This document shows positions 1 through 8,998 of a stretch of DNA of 64,000 bases, piece by piece. Location: positions 962,979-1,026,978 of the forward strand of contig CM030934.1 of the NCBI GenBank assembly GCA_018136815.1, written 5' to 3'. This DNA is from Isochrysis galbana. Lineage: Eukaryota > Haptophyta > Isochrysidales > Isochrysidaceae. Position numbers and translations under genes: made by a program. The notes below the pieces were generated by a model. That model had not been told where the DNA came from, made no database searches, and saw nothing but the letters and a program-made list of their open reading frames with translations. How positions within the stretch are numbered: position 1 is the stretch's first letter; each line of letters opens with the position of its first letter.

Positions 1-372
1 CTATGGATTGACATCTGGCCGCACTTACCATACTACGAACTGTTACGGATGCCCCTCTGTCCTCTCCTACGTTTACTTTCTAATAAGGCATAAGGCATGG
101 AACGCCCCCCCACGGGTACCATCTAGATGCAAGTAGATAGTCATTTTCAGCCATCTAGATACAGTAGATAGTGCTCCACAGCCATCTAGATCAGTGTTGG
201 GGCATCAGCTTGTCAGCTTACATCAGTTGAGGGAGCGGATCACCGATATCAGCTTCAGCTTACATCAGCTTACAGACCTCTATCATCTATTATCAGCCCC
301 AAGGCTCTAAAGCAAGACATTATCAGCTTATATTGGATATTGGCTTTCTCTTTCTCATTCACACCAACATAT
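1..372. other. AT-richer flank with short repeated motifs, no gene
   Basis: No convincing coding sequence. The motif CCATCTAGAT recurs three times between about 118 and 192. TCAGCTTACATCAG occurs twice between about 215 and 270, with a GATATCAGC motif nearby. Since a hAT transposase remnant follows at 373, these may be subterminal repeats of that element, but no terminal inverted repeat could be paired. Confidence 0.4.
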
Positions 373-663
373 TCACTCAAGCTCGGACTCGGGATCCTCG
401 GGAACCATGTCCAACTCCCACGGTAACACAGCAGACTTCCAATCTTCAAGACTAGAGTCCAACAACAAATTGGTATGGGACCTCACAAGCCTATCAACCG
501 TTTTTTGGCCCAGACGATTGCGCTTCTTAGAGTGTATCCATCCCTCGACTGACCAAGAATGCTCGCACCCAGAGGCCGAGCAATGCATTGAGACCAGGCG
601 CATGGCTGCCCAACAAAGGTGTTGCCACGGTTGCAAGTAGATCTTGGCCCCGCCTCCCGCCAA
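373..663 (-). pseudogene. hAT transposase C-terminal (dimerisation) fragment
   Basis: The reverse strand encodes about 96 residues that closely match the C-terminus of the longer hAT relic at 8999-11195. They share the hAT dimerisation signature SASGCEHSWSVEGW, then HSKKRNRLGQ and the RLVR-HTNLL helix, ending in an acidic tail. There is no start codon context and no upstream transposase domain, so this is a truncated relic. The two copies differ at several residues and are therefore not a recent duplication. hAT transposases are DDE-type cut-and-paste enzymes; this piece lacks all catalytic residues. Confidence 0.8.
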
Positions 664-2054
664 CCGCCAACAGACAGTGCTGTTCCCATGCGACTCCGCT
701 CCTGGGGGCTCACGGATTATTTATGATAGTAACACGCGTAAATATCACGTATTGAGAGTTGAACTAACCAAGCTCGCACTGGATCTTTATTTTTCGCGCT
801 TTCGCGCCTAGCGCTAGTGCCGCCGGCCATGAATAAAAATTTTTTCTAACTGGGAAGATGCGCACCTGCACTGAGCCGCTGGCCGATGCCGCACGCCGAC
901 GCAGGTGAAGATGTCCCTACAGGCCCTGCAGAGACCCCGGCAGAGCCCGGGGACGGGCGGGCGGGTCATCTGAGCGCCCCGGCTTGCATTAATGGTCATG
1001 TCTGGGGCCTAGGCTCCTTCAGACGGCGAAGGGGTAGCGTTGCGCACTCCCGGGGTTGCTACAGTGCTGCAGCGACAAACTGCGAGGATGCTGCTGAGGC
1101 CGTAGAGGTATGTGGCGTCGATGCCGCAGTTGGAGTGAAGGAATGTGCGTGCAGTGCAGGTGCCTGCTTATTTTTTTCGATACATGGGTGGTGTGCCCCA
1201 CCACTTGATTAATGTTGGCTCTCAACTTGCAATCCCACGGGAGACGGGAGCACGATCAACAGCCACCTTGGCGGGCTACTGGCCGCCCAGCGCGCCCCGT
1301 TCACCGTGTCTTCACCTGCACCTGCAGTTCCTGCACTCTCACCTTCACCTGCACCTTCACTGAAGAAAAAACTTCGGACCAGCACCTTCCCAGTTGGAAA
1401 AATTTTTTATTCATGCTTCATGCGCCATGCGCCATGCCTTTTTAATGATTTTCTTGTTGAAAGGGGGGTTTTGTTTTTGATCTCGTTGCTTGAGCAGCCA
1501 AAATATTCCGCAAAATATGCGAAATATTTTTTGGGCCATATTCGCCCAAATATCCCGCGAAATATGAAATATCCTGAATATTTCCGCCTGGGCCTAGGTG
1601 GCTCAGGCCCGTGGAGCGCGTGGGTAAGGGTAAGGTGTTGAAGAGGTCGCTCCATTGAAGTCGCGTTCCGTCGAAAGAGGACCAGGTGGTAGTTTTGTTT
1701 TTGCTTAGAATGTTATGTTACCGTTAATATGGAATTGGAGACGGCGCGGGGACGCCGTGCGTGCGCATAGCAATAGCAACTTTTTCTCCACGGTGCACCC
1801 TGTTCGGGTACCACGTTAAGAATTGTAGACTTGTAGACCACCTTGTTGGCTAGCATCCCTTGCCACATACACCGGACGAGCCGTGCGCCAACCGCGCACA
1901 CCTACGCACACCCCCATCGCAGGGTAGGCCCTCCGTTGCCAATGAGGCACGGTCCCTCGGCACTAGGATTATACTGCCACAACAAGAAAATCTAAGGCCC
2001 CCCCTTCAGGTTCTAACTTATACCGCACCGCCGTCCCGTCGGTGGCGTCGTGCC
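664..2054. other. Intergenic, no recognised gene
   Basis: Nothing convincing is coded here. At about 1500-1580 there is a cluster of AATATTTCGC-like direct and inverted short repeats. The stretch GCGTTCCGTCGAAAGAGGA at about 1661-1679 recurs near 16046. The open frame of the following gene extends upstream to 1860 but lacks conservation there. Confidence 0.4.
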
Positions 2055-3761
2055 ATGGCGGACTTCAGGCAGACATCGATCCTGCCCGCCCACCGGCCGG
2101 GCTCGTCGGCCGAAGCGTCCGCGTGGCGCAAGTACACACACCCTCTGATATTCAAGCACAAGGCGGCGCCCACCCACGTCGAATTCTCGCCCGTCGCCCC
2201 TCACGATTTCATCGTCGTCAACTCGCTCCAGATCGATGTCTTCTCCGCTCGCACCAATGCCGTGTACCGCACGCTCTCGCGGTTCAAGGAGACGGTGTGC
2301 TGCGCGAGCTACCGGTCGGATGGGAAGATGCTCGCCGCATCCGATGAGCGCGGTGTCACACAGCTCTTCGACCTTGGCTCCAGGGCGGTCATGCGCACGA
2401 TGCGCGGGCACACCAAAGCGGTACGAGCCGTCCGCTTCTCGCCCGATGGCTCACGACTCTTCACGGGATCGGACGACTCGCGCGTGCTAGTGTGGGACGT
2501 GGCAGCTGAGGAGGAGCTCCGGGCGCTCGAAGGGCACACCGACATGGTGCGATGCGTGCGCGTCTCGGGCGCAGCCGGCAGCGCCAGCGGCGCGCACCGT
2601 CTCCTTCTCTCAGGCTCGTACGACCACACGGTGCAGCTCTGGGACGTCTCGGCACCCAAGCCGGTGATGACGCTACGGATGACAGACCCGGTCGAGGATG
2701 TAGCGCTCCTTCCGGGTGGAGGAATGGTCGCCGTCGCCAATGGCAACCAGCTCACGATGTGCGACCTGCTCTCTGGGGGCAAGGCACTACAAACGGTCAC
2801 GGCTCACTCGAAGACCATCACCTGCTTGCATGCCGACGCGCAGGGCCACCTCCTCTCGGGCGGCCTGGACCGCTTTGTCAAGGTGTATGAGCTCTCACGA
2901 TATAAGGTCATCGGCTCGATCAAGTACGACGCGCCGCTCCTCTCGATGGCCCTCTCGCCCACACGTTCGCACCTCGTCGCTGCCCTCACCAATGGCACCA
3001 CATGTGTCCGCCGACAGCGCGTGCTTGCGGCGGCGGCCGATTCTGCACCGCGCGCGGCGAGCGACGACCCGACAGCGCGCCCGTTGGGGGCCAAGCCCGG
3101 GCAGATCGCGATCAGCGAGGGAGTCGCTGACCGGTACGACGGCACCCATCCAGGCACCTACAAGTACTTCTTGCGCGGCCGCACACAGGCTCCGCAAGGC
3201 GACGACCTTGTTGCCGAGCGTGGCGCGCCGCCGCGCCTCTCCGCCTTCGACAAGGCGCTCAAGGGCTTCCGGTACCACGAGGCTCTCGATGCGGCGCTCA
3301 CCAATGGCTCACCGGAGGTTGTGGTAGGTGTGATCGAGGAGCTTGTGCAGCGGAATGGTCTGCGGATCGCACTGAACGGCCGGGATCAACAAACGCTCCA
3401 GCCGATGATTGGCTTCCTCGTCCGGCAGATCACACGGCCACCATACGCTTCAGTGCTCATCGGCGTGGCAAACCTGCTGCTCGATATGTACGCGCCCGTC
3501 TTCGGCCAGTCAGCCGTCATCGACGAGCTCTTTGTGCGACTGCGAGCCACGTGCGAGGCCGAGGTGCAGTTGCAAGCAGACCTCGCGCAGCTGATGGGGG
3601 CAATGGACGTGCTGCTCGCCGGGGCCATCCCCGCACGGCCCGTTCAGGGTAGCTCGACCTCTGACCCAGACGGCACTTCCCTGCTCCGAAGGCCTGCGAA
3701 GCTGCAGAAGCAGGCCCCGAGCAAGAGCGGTGTGGTGGGAGTCGAGGCAACGGCGCCCTAG
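2055..3761 (+). CDS. UTP15: UTP15-like U3 snoRNP WD40 protein
   Basis: Component of the t-UTP/UTP-A complex of the small-subunit processome, acting in the nucleolus on pre-rRNA transcription and early 18S processing. The protein is 568 residues, near the usual family length of about 510-560, and intronless. I chose ATG 2055 (MADFRQTS); the frame is open upstream to 1860 but that part shows no conservation. Order: a short N-terminal region with KYTHPLIFKHKAAPTHVEFSP, typical of UTP15; WD40 repeats through about residue 320 (for example VRAVRFSPDGSRLFTGSDD, then VLVWD); and a C-terminal UTP15_C helical domain at about 395-520 (FDKALKGFRYHEALDAAL, VVGVIEELVQRNGL). The tail is basic and low complexity. 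Neighbours are mobile-element relics, so the context adds nothing. Identity is strong because the C-terminal domain separates UTP15 from generic WD40 proteins. Confidence 0.9.
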   Translation: MADFRQTSILPAHRPGSSAEASAWRKYTHPLIFKHKAAPTHVEFSPVAPHDFIVVNSLQIDVFSARTNAVYRTLSRFKETVCCASYRSDGKMLAASDERGVTQLFDLGSRAVMRTMRGHTKAVRAVRFSPDGSRLFTGSDDSRVLVWDVAAEEELRALEGHTDMVRCVRVSGAAGSASGAHRLLLSGSYDHTVQLWDVSAPKPVMTLRMTDPVEDVALLPGGGMVAVANGNQLTMCDLLSGGKALQTVTAHSKTITCLHADAQGHLLSGGLDRFVKVYELSRYKVIGSIKYDAPLLSMALSPTRSHLVAALTNGTTCVRRQRVLAAAADSAPRAASDDPTARPLGAKPGQIAISEGVADRYDGTHPGTYKYFLRGRTQAPQGDDLVAERGAPPRLSAFDKALKGFRYHEALDAALTNGSPEVVVGVIEELVQRNGLRIALNGRDQQTLQPMIGFLVRQITRPPYASVLIGVANLLLDMYAPVFGQSAVIDELFVRLRATCEAEVQLQADLAQLMGAMDVLLAGAIPARPVQGSSTSDPDGTSLLRRPAKLQKQAPSKSGVVGVEATAP

Positions 3762-4225
3762 CGTTGTCCGTGTCAACATCGATGTCGGGGTGCATGAGCC
3801 CGATGGAATCATCCCGATGGAATCATAGCCCGGAGGGTCAGTCTGACGGCCCCCTTGAGGGCAGGTCCACACATGCAACAGATGAGCTAGTTGTCTGTGG
3901 AGGAACAGCGCAGATGTGGGAAGCCGGTTAAATAGCTTATATTGGTTGCTTTCTGAGCCGTCCAAACCGGTACAAACGCACCATGGTCAGGTCATTACGG
4001 TGGATTGTGGATTGTGACATTGTTGTTGTGCAGAGGCGGCACACGCAGCCGCTCTCGGACGGAAGTCTTGCGGGGAATCTGCTTCCCTCGACATGGCACG
4101 TGCCGTGTCGTGACAGCCCCAAAAATTCTTGAAGTTATTGGGAGAGGAAGACAGTTGGACGCCGGGGCCAGAGCCCAGTGGGCCACGTAAGCACAATCGC
4201 CGCAGCTAGCTTGCTTCGTCATGCA
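3762..4225. other. Intergenic, no recognised gene
   Basis: Mixed-composition sequence downstream of UTP15. I see no conserved reading frame or RNA gene. It ends at the first copy of a 17-bp target-site duplication. Confidence 0.4.
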
Positions 4226-4630
4226 GATTTGCGCTCTTCTAAAAAAAAAAACTTCTGAAGATTCAGGGCTACACACCTACTAGTTATGGGATTTCCCTTC
4301 GCTATCTACACCGCCCTTATCATCCCTCCCTCCACCTCTTCCCCTGCCCCCCTTCTTTCCTTTTTCTTCGGTTTCCGGGGTCCGGCCTCGGTGCGCTACC
4401 TGAGGCCTGGTTTAGAGTGTGGGGTCCGGGCAGGCCTTCTGGAATTGTCTTTGTTGTCGAATGTGTCCGTCTGGTCGCTTTTTGTTTGTTTGGTTTATAT
4501 CCAGGTTCCATTGTCTCTACCAGCGGCTTAGGTAGGTGTATCCATGTTTCAATTTCCTTTGTTCCCTTGGTCTATGGTCCCCTCGACAGCGTGTGCGATC
4601 CCCAGCTTGGAGGGATTTGCGCTCTTCTAA
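4226..4630 (-). mobile_element. 5'-truncated LINE insertion (3' end only) with 17-bp target-site duplication
   Basis: GATTTGCGCTCTTCTAA occurs at 4226-4242 and again at 4614-4630. Between them lies about 370 bp of the 3' end of the LINE family seen at 5387-7100, in reverse orientation. Read on the minus strand it starts in the last codons of the ORF (AAGCTGGGGAT-CGCACACG, like the KLGIEH region of the other copy), passes the family 3' UTR and ends CTTCAGAAGTTTTTTTTTT. The duplication defines a target-primed insertion that kept only the last 370 bp. The right-hand duplication overlaps the CTAAGTTTATACT tip of a neighbouring repeat, so the LINE went into an older repeat. Confidence 0.85.
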
Positions 4631-5180
4631 GTTTATACTCAATTTAAATTGGGGAGGCGCCTCGTGCCGGCTCCAACTCTCCTCGTGGGGGGCTGTCGGT
4701 CGAATTTCAGGCCTTGCGCCTTTTGCATGAACTGAGCAAGCAACTAAGTTCAAGTTCTAAGTTTACACGTAGTTCAGCATGGGGGGGCGCCTCGCGTCCC
4801 CCCTCTCAGGCACCAATTCCCCTCCGGGGGACCACCAGGTGCATCCTCGCGCACGAACCTTTCCGCCCCTTCTTCCGTCGCCCCCTCTCGTCCCCTACCC
4901 TCCCCGCCGAGCTCCTCCTCGACCGCTCCCTCTCCTCCATCTGACGAATTGGAATGGCCCATATGGCCTGAGGACAATGAGGCAGGAGCGAGGCCGGCGG
5001 CAGGCGCGGCGAGGGAGACGACTTCGGAGGTGCTGACGGGCTGAAGCCCGTCAGCAGAGGAAGGCGGGCACGGGCAGGCGGGCTTGGGACCGGAATGGAC
5101 GGCCCCCTCCCCCCGGTGCTTTTTCCTGGTGAGTCGCCCGACGTAGGTCGGTCCGCCTCACTAGGTTTTCCCTCATTGTA
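4628..5180 (+). repeat. Two degenerate copies of the CTAAGTTTATACTT-tip repeat family
   Basis: Both copies start with the family tip (TCTAAGTTTATACTCAATT at 4627 and TCTAAGTTTACACGTAGTT at 4757), followed by a run of G, a CGCCTCG-type motif and C-rich sequence. The second copy carries a body (GAATTGG...GGCCTGAGGACAATGAG...CGGCGGCAGGCGC) shared with 43896-44060. No coding capacity was recognised. This appears to be a non-autonomous retroposon; the best-delimited copy is at 16122-17034. Confidence 0.6.
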
Positions 5181-5386
5181 ACTTGTGGGGAGTTATAATG
5201 GGAGCCGGGGGTCTGCGAGGGGGGAGATTTCGTGCAGGGGCATGCATATGTGCATATGTGATATGTGCATATGTGTATGTGACTGTGCCATCACTTCAAG
5301 GCGTGCAGGCAGGTGCGCTGAGGGATGTCGTGATAGTACTGGGCTAGTGGGAGTAGTGGTACTAACGCTCAGATGTTATATGTATG
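5181..5386. other. Intergenic with short dispersed repeat
   Basis: At about 5330-5380 the motif GGGAGTAGTGGTACTAACGC lies in a stretch of some 50 bp that recurs, slightly diverged, at 18010-18065. A (TGTGCATA)-like alternating tract sits at 5240-5285. Confidence 0.45.
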
Positions 5387-7100
5387 ATACAACACTCCTG
5401 TGAGAATGCTACAACTACAACCGCTAAAGATGAGTAGGAAAGGAGCGCTCTCCCAGCCCATATGGTACAACCCGCACTATAGCGGGCCGAACATGCACCC
5501 GAGATGGATAGAAATGTGGAACAAACTAGAATGTATCACCGTACACAACGCGTTTAAAGACCGCGCATGCACGGATGCGTACACCGCAGAGGAATGCGAG
5601 CAATACCTAAAAAACAACGATACCTACATACAATACAAGGGAGAGCACATCCCCCGCGATAAATTTTTGGACACATGGGCAAACGTAGTGAAACACGCGC
5701 AAGACCTAATAAGGGCAGCGGACCAGGAAACCGCTGCCGCCCAAACACGAGACCCCACGACCAACACGCCATTGAACACGGAAATCCCAACCCCCGTGAT
5801 TCATATAAACCAAGAAGGAGAATACTTCGCAAAGGAGGGGGGCAAATGGTACGAAGACGAACTCTCATACGTGGGCACGCCCATCCTCGGCGACCACACG
5901 ATAGCGGCACCCACCGACCTAGACCCGACTCCCCCCGCAAAATGGGGCGAAGGCTTCAAATCAAACAAAAGGACAGAATACCCGCTGCCGGACGAATACA
6001 CCCTAGACGGTCAAACAACGCTCGACGCGACTGAAGTTGCACACCTAACGAGAGCCCTACAAACGGCCTGCCATAAACGCCGGCGACTCACGGGCCCCGA
6101 CAACTGGGCAACGAGACTACCAATAACGGACGAGGTATGGGCGCATCTAGCCCAGATTTACACCTCGCCCATGGTGACAACGAGGGACACTTGACACTTA
6201 CCTGCACTTCAAACACATTACACATAGGAGAATAGCCACGGCCAATAGATTCGCGCACCGAGACAAGGCGTGCCGTTTCTGTATGGCAACTGACGAATCC
6301 TCCACGCACCTGGGTGAATGCCCGCGGCTAACAAACATCTTCGACGCCCTGGACACACTAGCCCGACGCCCGAGCACACCGGATAAACCACGCGAACAAA
6401 ACATTATAGATAGGCTCTTCGTACACCCGAACGGCCCCTGCCCAAAGGCGCTAGCAACGCTATACATGCTCGCATGGAGGTACATCATAACGGACTTCTA
6501 CAGGATATACTATGACGACGCCACGTTCTCAGAGGAATCGGTGCTAATACGCACACTGGAAAGACTCACGAAACTGAGCAGGGCGCTATTATTCGCCAAC
6601 TCAACAGACTCCGCGCGAACCGCCCAGGCGGGCATGGGGAGACAACCCAAAAAGAGGATAGATTTGGCCGACATCCGGCCGCTCTACGAACTAGGCGAAA
6701 AAAACAAACTGACCCCCAGCGCGGAGCTCGTATCCCTAGCTGGCAAGCTGGGGATAGAGCACCTAGTCGAGACGGAAACAGCGAAACACAGGAGATAGAG
6801 GCGCCTAACACGCCGGTACACCACCCTTGGGGCAACCACGTTAAGAGACGCCTACTCTATCCTACCAACGCAAATCCAAAAGGCCTGCCCGGACCCCACA
6901 CCCAAAACCGGGCCCTAGGTAGTGTACCAGGGCCGCACCCCCGACACCAAAGACAAAGGAACGAGGGGGGGAAGGCAAGGGGGCGGGGAAAAGGGAGATA
7001 AGGGCGATGGCTGATGTACAGTAGCAATAGTAGGCGCTGTCCGGCGATAGGTGTGTAGCCCTGAACCTTCAGATCTTTTTTTTTATAATACAACACTCCT
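5387..7100 (+). mobile_element. LINE (non-LTR retrotransposon) 3' portion with 13-bp target-site duplication
   Basis: ATACAACACTCCT flanks the insert exactly (5387-5399 and 7088-7100). The insert of about 1.69 kb contains the C-terminal part of a polyprotein, 5400-6194, continuing after a frame change near 6185-6200 to 6798. There is no reverse transcriptase, as expected for a 5' truncation. The second part has HFKHITHRRIATANRF followed by a Cys2-His-Cys motif (CRFC-x8-HLGEC), the arrangement of the zf-RVT finger found after the reverse transcriptase in many LINEs. A conserved 3' UTR (6875-7080) shared with 4226-4630, 45055-45448 and 63785-63945 ends CCTTCAGATC followed by oligo(T). The sense-strand tail is therefore T-rich, not poly(A). 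Confidence 0.85.
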
Positions 7101-7938
7101 TACGGGCGAAGGCCACAACACTAACGCGAACATGAGCACGCTCAGTCTCAATAGTGGATCGTGTTGGGAGCACTCAACGCTCTCGGCGTCTCATCCCTTG
7201 ACTGCGGCGCCTCAAGCGCGTGATGAACATGCAGGTAACCGTCACATACACAGATTATGACGACGGCTCGAATTTCTCCGGGGATGATCTCACCCCAACC
7301 GAAGGCCCCAACACAAAAAGCCCGGTTTCTCGTTGCATAGCTGGGAAAGCTGCTCCATCCACTTTAAGGTTTGCAGGTGCTGGGGACGATAGAAGACGGT
7401 GGTTGAGATTGAGCAAAGATGAAGTCATGAATGAAGGGCCGCTGCAGGTGCTGACTCTAGCCCAGTGGCGCCAATACAGCATGGTCTTCGAAGATCAACC
7501 AAGTCTTCAAGCACGAAAGACAAGAACTAGTTGTCGAGCGGGATGTTAAGGGATAATCCACGTCGTCGTCCCTCGCCACATATGCTTCTGGTTCATCGCC
7601 TCAGAGAAGTGATCTTAAGTCTAAAGTATTCATCCAAGGGCCACACGAATGCTTCAGCTCCAGACTTACCGAACTTGTTGAAGCGAGTCCGTCCAACGAG
7701 TGTTATAGGAGCGGCACGCGGAACCTACACACCAACAGTCCCCCGTGATCATTGGCTGGACAAGTTCAGCGTCAGGGCCTTGTCTGGAGGCAGAGCTCGC
7801 GTAGAGGATGAGCGCATGAATGCCATAGGCTCCATCTGCCGACGTGGCGTGTGAGAAGTGGCACAACAGGTGGCACTTTGTGGACGGTCGTGTCGCCGAA
7901 GGTTCAAGTTACAAGCAAAAGAAGGTTCCGGCGTCCCG
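7101..7938. other. Unassigned region with weak open frames
   Basis: Open stretches on the plus strand at 7220-7549 and 7531-7854 give proteins with no motif I recognise (the second contains PRDHWLDKFSVRALSGG). AG/GT-like junctions exist but I could not build a consistent gene. They may be exons of an unknown gene or non-coding sequence. Confidence 0.25.
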
Positions 7939-8457
7939 TCAGTCGTCAGCAGCAGCCAAGTCGCGCATGACTCTCCGGATATCGCCGAGTGCATCTCGCA
8001 TAGCAGAGCCCACCGGCGTCGGCAGCAAACTCTGCGGCATAGCCGGCAGTACTGTGTCCTCACACAGGCCGAGCTGTGCAGGTGTGGGCTTCTGCTCGAG
8101 CGCGGCCATCGTCTGCTCGAGGCGAGAGAGCATCGCTCTGCGGGCCGTGCGCTTGGAACCAGCCGCATGGATCACAGAGAGTCGGACCGGCCGCTTGTTC
8201 ACGAAGCGTACCGCTGCGATGGCCGCGCGCACGCTCGGCGCATGCTTGCGAGGCGCCCGCACCGCAAAGATGGCAGCGCCAGCGCAGTAGTGCTTGAGGA
8301 CGAGGGTGGTGGCGAGAGAGCCGAGGCCAAGCTCGCCAAAGAGTTCGCCCAGGCACCCGCGTAACGACGAGCTCAGCTGTGCCAGCGTGAACGATTCCGC
8401 CTCGCCGCCCAGCTGCTCGAGCCGCACGAGGAAGTGACGGCCCGCCTGCACAACCAT
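7939..8457 (-). CDS. POP5: POP5-like RNase P/MRP protein subunit
   Basis: Probably a protein subunit of nuclear RNase P (tRNA 5' maturation) and RNase MRP (pre-rRNA cleavage). The 172-residue single-exon protein is close to the usual POP5 length of about 160-180. It starts MVVQAGRHFLVRLEQL, resembling the MVRFKxRYLLxEL opening of POP5. It continues with a helix rich in Leu (LSSSLRGCLGELFGELGLG), the strand HYCAGAAIFAVRAPRKHA, and the core pair VRFVNKRPVRLSVIHAAGSKRTARRAML, which fits the POP5 pattern of a hydrophobic strand followed by H-x-G-[ST]-x-R and a basic helix. The C-terminus is extended and low in conservation. Assignment is from motif pattern only; another small Rpp14/Pop5 fold protein is the alternative. 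Confidence 0.62.
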   Translation of the reverse strand: MVVQAGRHFLVRLEQLGGEAESFTLAQLSSSLRGCLGELFGELGLGSLATTLVLKHYCAGAAIFAVRAPRKHAPSVRAAIAAVRFVNKRPVRLSVIHAAGSKRTARRAMLSRLEQTMAALEQKPTPAQLGLCEDTVLPAMPQSLLPTPVGSAMRDALGDIRRVMRDLAAADD

Positions 8458-8998
8458 GCGCTTCCTTCTGCGTCCTCTCTTTAGGTGGTTCTAAAGGTTA
8501 TACTGTGGAATGCAATACTGAGTAGTAGTTGTACGAAGTTGGGGGGGGGGGTCAGACGGGACGACGGGACTTCGTACTACCGTCTTTTCGGACGAGGACG
8601 AGGATTCTGCAAAGGCCGGAAGACCCCCCGACCAGCTTTCGCCAGGGCTTTCCGCTCATCAAAAAAGGCCGATCCCCCCAATATTAGTACTTAAAAAGCC
8701 CTGTTTGACCACCCTAATTAATGTTGCATGTTGCATGTTGACACGAGCACAAAGATGGCATGCCTCATGCCTCAAAGCCTCAAACCTCAAACCTCACATG
8801 ATGCGCGGCGAGCTCGCTCTCGCTCTCGAAGATGGTCGGCCTTGTCGCATCAAAGATGTCTCGTCAGCTTGCGAGCTCTCATGGATTTGGAGCTCGCACC
8901 GATATCAGTACTCATATCAGCTCGCAAGCCTCAAAAACAAAACTCCCCTCCCTATGCGAAGCCTCAAAAACAAAACTCCTCGCCTCCACACTCCACAC
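8458..8998. other. Intergenic, repeat remnants
   Basis: At 8694-8715 AAAAAGCCCTGTTTGACCACCCTA is the reverse-strand form of a terminal motif (TAGGGCGGTCAAACAGGG) also found at 23846 and 40812. AAGCCTCAAAAACAAAACTCC occurs twice, near 8930 and 8961. GATATCAG motifs at about 8901-8917 are shared with the far side of the hAT relic (near 11280), possibly subterminal repeats. Confidence 0.4.

Noticed and set aside
1860..2054. Upstream 65-codon extension of UTP15
   Set aside because: No similarity to the UTP15 N-terminus, whereas MADFRQTS at 2055 starts the conserved part.
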